NCBI GenBank assembly: GCA_021789755.1
Contig: JAJYJD010000150.1
Span: forward strand, 1 to 8,402
Direction: 5' to 3'
Length of the DNA: 8,402 nucleotides
Source of the DNA: Bacteroidota bacterium
Lineage (GTDB): Bacteria > Bacteroidota > Ignavibacteria > Kryptoniales > JAKASW01
The position numbers and the translations under genes are program-made. The notes under the pieces were generated by a model. The model was not told the origin of the DNA. It saw nothing but the letters and a program-made list of their open reading frames with translations, and searched no databases. How positions within the stretch are numbered: position 1 is the stretch's first letter; the number at the start of each line of letters is the position of its first letter. Positions 6,120 through 8,402 of the stretch are shown one piece after another.

Positions 6120-8402
6120 ATGGATTTAAATAAGCTGACAATAAAATCGCAGGAAGCGCTCGAAGGTGCGCAGGCGGTCGCGACAGAGAATTCACAGCAG
6201 GCGATTGAACCGGAGCACCTCCTTATTGCCCTCTTGAAGGATGAAGAAGGGATACCTTCGCTGGTATTGAAGAAAGCGGGTGCCAACCTCGAATACATCC
6301 GCTCTAAGAGCGAGGAAGCTGTAAAGAGATTCCCGAAAATTTCCGGCGGCGGAAATGCCAATCATTACCTTTCACAGCCGTTGGCTAAAGTGCTCGATAT
6401 CGCCGAGAAGGAAGCGTCCCAAATGCGGGACGAATACGTCAGTACGGAACACCTCCTGCTCGGACTCCTCGGCGATCGGAACACGGATTCGTTCAAGATA
6501 TTGACTTCGCAGGGAATCAACCGTGAGATCGTTCTCAAGGCATTGCATGAGATCAGAGGGACTCAGCGGGTAGTGGACCAGAGTCCCGAAGAGAAGTATC
6601 AGTCTCTTCAGAAATTCGGAAGGGATCTCACTGATCTGGCCAGGAAAGGAAAGCTTGACCCGGTAATTGGCCGCGACGATGAAATCAGGAGAGTCCTGCA
6701 GGTTCTCGCAAGACGAACAAAAAACAATCCCGTTCTTATAGGTGATCCGGGAGTGGGCAAAACCGCAGTCGTCGAGGGGATAGCCAGGCGAATCGCCAGC
6801 GGCGATGTGCCGGACGGGCTGAAGTCCAAGAGAATTGTCGAGCTGGACATGGGAAGTCTCGTGGCAGGCACTTCTTACCGCGGTCAGTTTGAGGAAAGAG
6901 TCAAATCCATAATCAAAGAAGTAGTCGAGTCTGAGGGAGAGATAATTCTCTTTATGGATGAGCTTCACACACTCGTCGGCGCGGGTGCAGCTCAGGGGTC
7001 GGTGGACGCATCGAACATGCTCAAGCCTGCGCTGGCACGCGGCGAGCTGAGGGCGATCGGTGCGACGACGGTCAAGGAATACAGGAACCATATCGAAAAA
7101 GATCCTGCACTCGAACGAAGGTTCCAGCCCATCATGATCGACGAACCTTCGGTCGAAGACACGATTTCGATTCTCCGCGGACTCAAGGAAAGGTATGAGG
7201 TCCACCACGGTGTCAGGATAACCGACGGTGCCATAGTCGCAGCGGCACAGCTGAGCAACCGGTACATAACGGACCGTTTCATGCCCGACAAAGCAATTGA
7301 TCTCATTGACGAAGCGGCTTCCAAGCTTCGTATCGAGATGGACTCTCTTCCGGAAGAGCTGGACGAAGTTGAAAGGAAGATTAAGCAGCTCGAGATAGAA
7401 AAAGAGGCGATAAGAAGAGAGAAGGACGAGGAGTCTCATAAACGGCTGAGCGTAATTGACCGCGAGCTTGCGGACCTGCGCGAGCAGAGCGGGCAACTGA
7501 AAGCTCATTGGCGGATTGAGAAGGATCTGATTCAGACAATACAGAAGTCGAAGGAAGACATCGAGCATTTGAAAATCGAGGCCGATAAGGCTGAACGAGG
7601 TGGGGACCTTGGTAAGGTAGCGGAAATCCGGTACGGAAAAATCATTGCCGTCGAGAAGACGCTGAAGGAATCAACGCAGCGTCTTTCCGAAGCGCAAAAG
7701 AAGAGCAAGATGCTCAAGGAGGAGGTCGACTCGGAAGACATCGCGGAGATAGTCTCCCGCTGGACCGGCATACCGGTTTCGCGGATGCTCGAAAGCGAGC
7801 GGAGCAAACTCCTGCACATAGAGGAGAAAATACACGAGCGGATGGTCGACCAGGAAGAAGCCGTATCCGCCGTCGCGAACGCCGTCCGCCGTGCAAGAGC
7901 CGGATTGCAGGACGAGAAACGCCCGATCGGATCGTTCATTTTTATCGGATCGACCGGGGTTGGCAAGACTGAACTCGCTCGCGCCCTGGCTGAGACGCTC
8001 TTCGACGACGAAGAGGCAATGGTACGCATCGACATGTCCGAGTACACAGAAAAGTTTTCGGTCTCACGGCTGACCGGTGCGCCTCCGGGATACGTCGGAT
8101 ACGAAGAAGGCGGCCAGCTCACGGAGGCAGTCCGGCGGAAACCCTACTCAGTAGTGCTCCTCGACGAGATCGAGAAGGCGCATCCTGAAATTTTCAACGT
8201 CCTGCTTCAGGTGCTTGACGACGGCCGGTTGACCGACAGCAAGGGAAGGACGGTCAATTTCAAAAACACTATAATCATAATGACCTCAAACCTCGGTTCG
8301 CAGCTCGTCCAGCAGAAAATCGAGACGACGCACGAGCGCGACAGGGCAGAGATGATGGAGGGCCTGAGGAGCGAGTTGTTTGCGCTTCTCAAACAGACAA
8401 TC
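6120..8402 (+). CDS. clpB: Chaperone ClpB (Hsp100 disaggregase), N-terminal 761 codons
   Basis: The frame is open to the window end. ClpB is usually about 860-880 residues, so roughly 100 C-terminal residues are missing. ClpB is a hexameric AAA+ machine that pulls aggregated proteins through its pore with DnaK's help. Visible parts are the Clp N-domain (about 1-145) and AAA1 with Walker A GDPGVGKT (208-215), pore tyrosine Y253 in SYRGQFE, Walker B ILFMDE (276-281) and arginine finger pair R333-R334. The long charged coiled-coil middle domain (about 412-535) identifies ClpB rather than ClpA or ClpX. AAA2 has Walker A GSTGVGKT (610-617), pore loop GYVGYEEGG around Y658, Walker B VVLLDE (678-683) and sensor-1 IIIMTSN. 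The usual Lys before the first pore tyrosine is Ser here. It follows dnaK on the same strand. Confidence 0.97.
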   Translation, partial: MDLNKLTIKSQEALEGAQAVATENSQQAIEPEHLLIALLKDEEGIPSLVLKKAGANLEYIRSKSEEAVKRFPKISGGGNANHYLSQPLAKVLDIAEKEASQMRDEYVSTEHLLLGLLGDRNTDSFKILTSQGINREIVLKALHEIRGTQRVVDQSPEEKYQSLQKFGRDLTDLARKGKLDPVIGRDDEIRRVLQVLARRTKNNPVLIGDPGVGKTAVVEGIARRIASGDVPDGLKSKRIVELDMGSLVAGTSYRGQFEERVKSIIKEVVESEGEIILFMDELHTLVGAGAAQGSVDASNMLKPALARGELRAIGATTVKEYRNHIEKDPALERRFQPIMIDEPSVEDTISILRGLKERYEVHHGVRITDGAIVAAAQLSNRYITDRFMPDKAIDLIDEAASKLRIEMDSLPEELDEVERKIKQLEIEKEAIRREKDEESHKRLSVIDRELADLREQSGQLKAHWRIEKDLIQTIQKSKEDIEHLKIEADKAERGGDLGKVAEIRYGKIIAVEKTLKESTQRLSEAQKKSKMLKEEVDSEDIAEIVSRWTGIPVSRMLESERSKLLHIEEKIHERMVDQEEAVSAVANAVRRARAGLQDEKRPIGSFIFIGSTGVGKTELARALAETLFDDEEAMVRIDMSEYTEKFSVSRLTGAPPGYVGYEEGGQLTEAVRRKPYSVVLLDEIEKAHPEIFNVLLQVLDDGRLTDSKGRTVNFKNTIIIMTSNLGSQLVQQKIETTHERDRAEMMEGLRSELFALLKQTI

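Noticed and set aside
5531..6361. Minus-strand frame of 276 codons spanning the dnaK end, the spacer and the clpB start
   Set aside because: The translation is low-complexity (Ser/Pro/Arg-rich), resembles nothing known and overlaps two certain genes.
6372..7568. Minus-strand frame of 398 codons opposite clpB
   Set aside because: It lies wholly within the AAA1 and middle-domain coding region of clpB and has no recognisable motif, so it is a codon-bias artefact.

Overview
The window is ordinary bacterial chromosome, densely coded and of moderate GC. It holds two divergent transcription units around a 227-base control region at about 3803-4029. The DnaK, ClpB and LUD-family sequences look like those of the Bacteroidota/Chlorobi/Ignavibacteria (FCB) branch. 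That placement is an impression from sequence style and was not tested by a search.

Left unit, minus strand, read from about 3802 down to 1: lutA, lutB and lutC, then the first 327 codons of a two-domain oxidoreductase. The junctions are tight: a 2-base gap, a 1-base TAATG overlap and a 9-base gap. LutABC is the iron-sulfur/LUD-domain complex that oxidises L-lactate to pyruvate. The fourth gene is a zinc-less medium-chain dehydrogenase fused, in its family, to a Gfo/Idh/MocA domain. Such proteins usually sit in surface polysaccharide or sugar clusters, so this operon may pass from lactate oxidation into a sugar-modification locus beyond the window edge.

Right unit, plus strand, from 4030 to the end: dnaK (complete, 642 codons) and clpB (first 761 codons). 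These form the DnaK-ClpB protein disaggregation pair. The 161 bases between them hold a strong GC-rich hairpin without a U-tract, several mutually exclusive complementary segments and a tiny open reading frame with its own ribosome binding site. This suggests, but does not prove, control of clpB expression by transcript folding.

The divergent region carries a clear sigma70-like promoter for lutA that would give an almost leaderless mRNA. Directly upstream of it are three TTGCCA repeats and one inverted half-site, spaced about one helical turn apart, which look like an operator. No CIRCE or HspR-type heat-shock operator was seen in front of dnaK. I saw no tRNA, rRNA, CRISPR array, insertion sequence, phage gene or defence system. 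The most interesting parts are regulatory: the repeat cluster and the dnaK-clpB leader.
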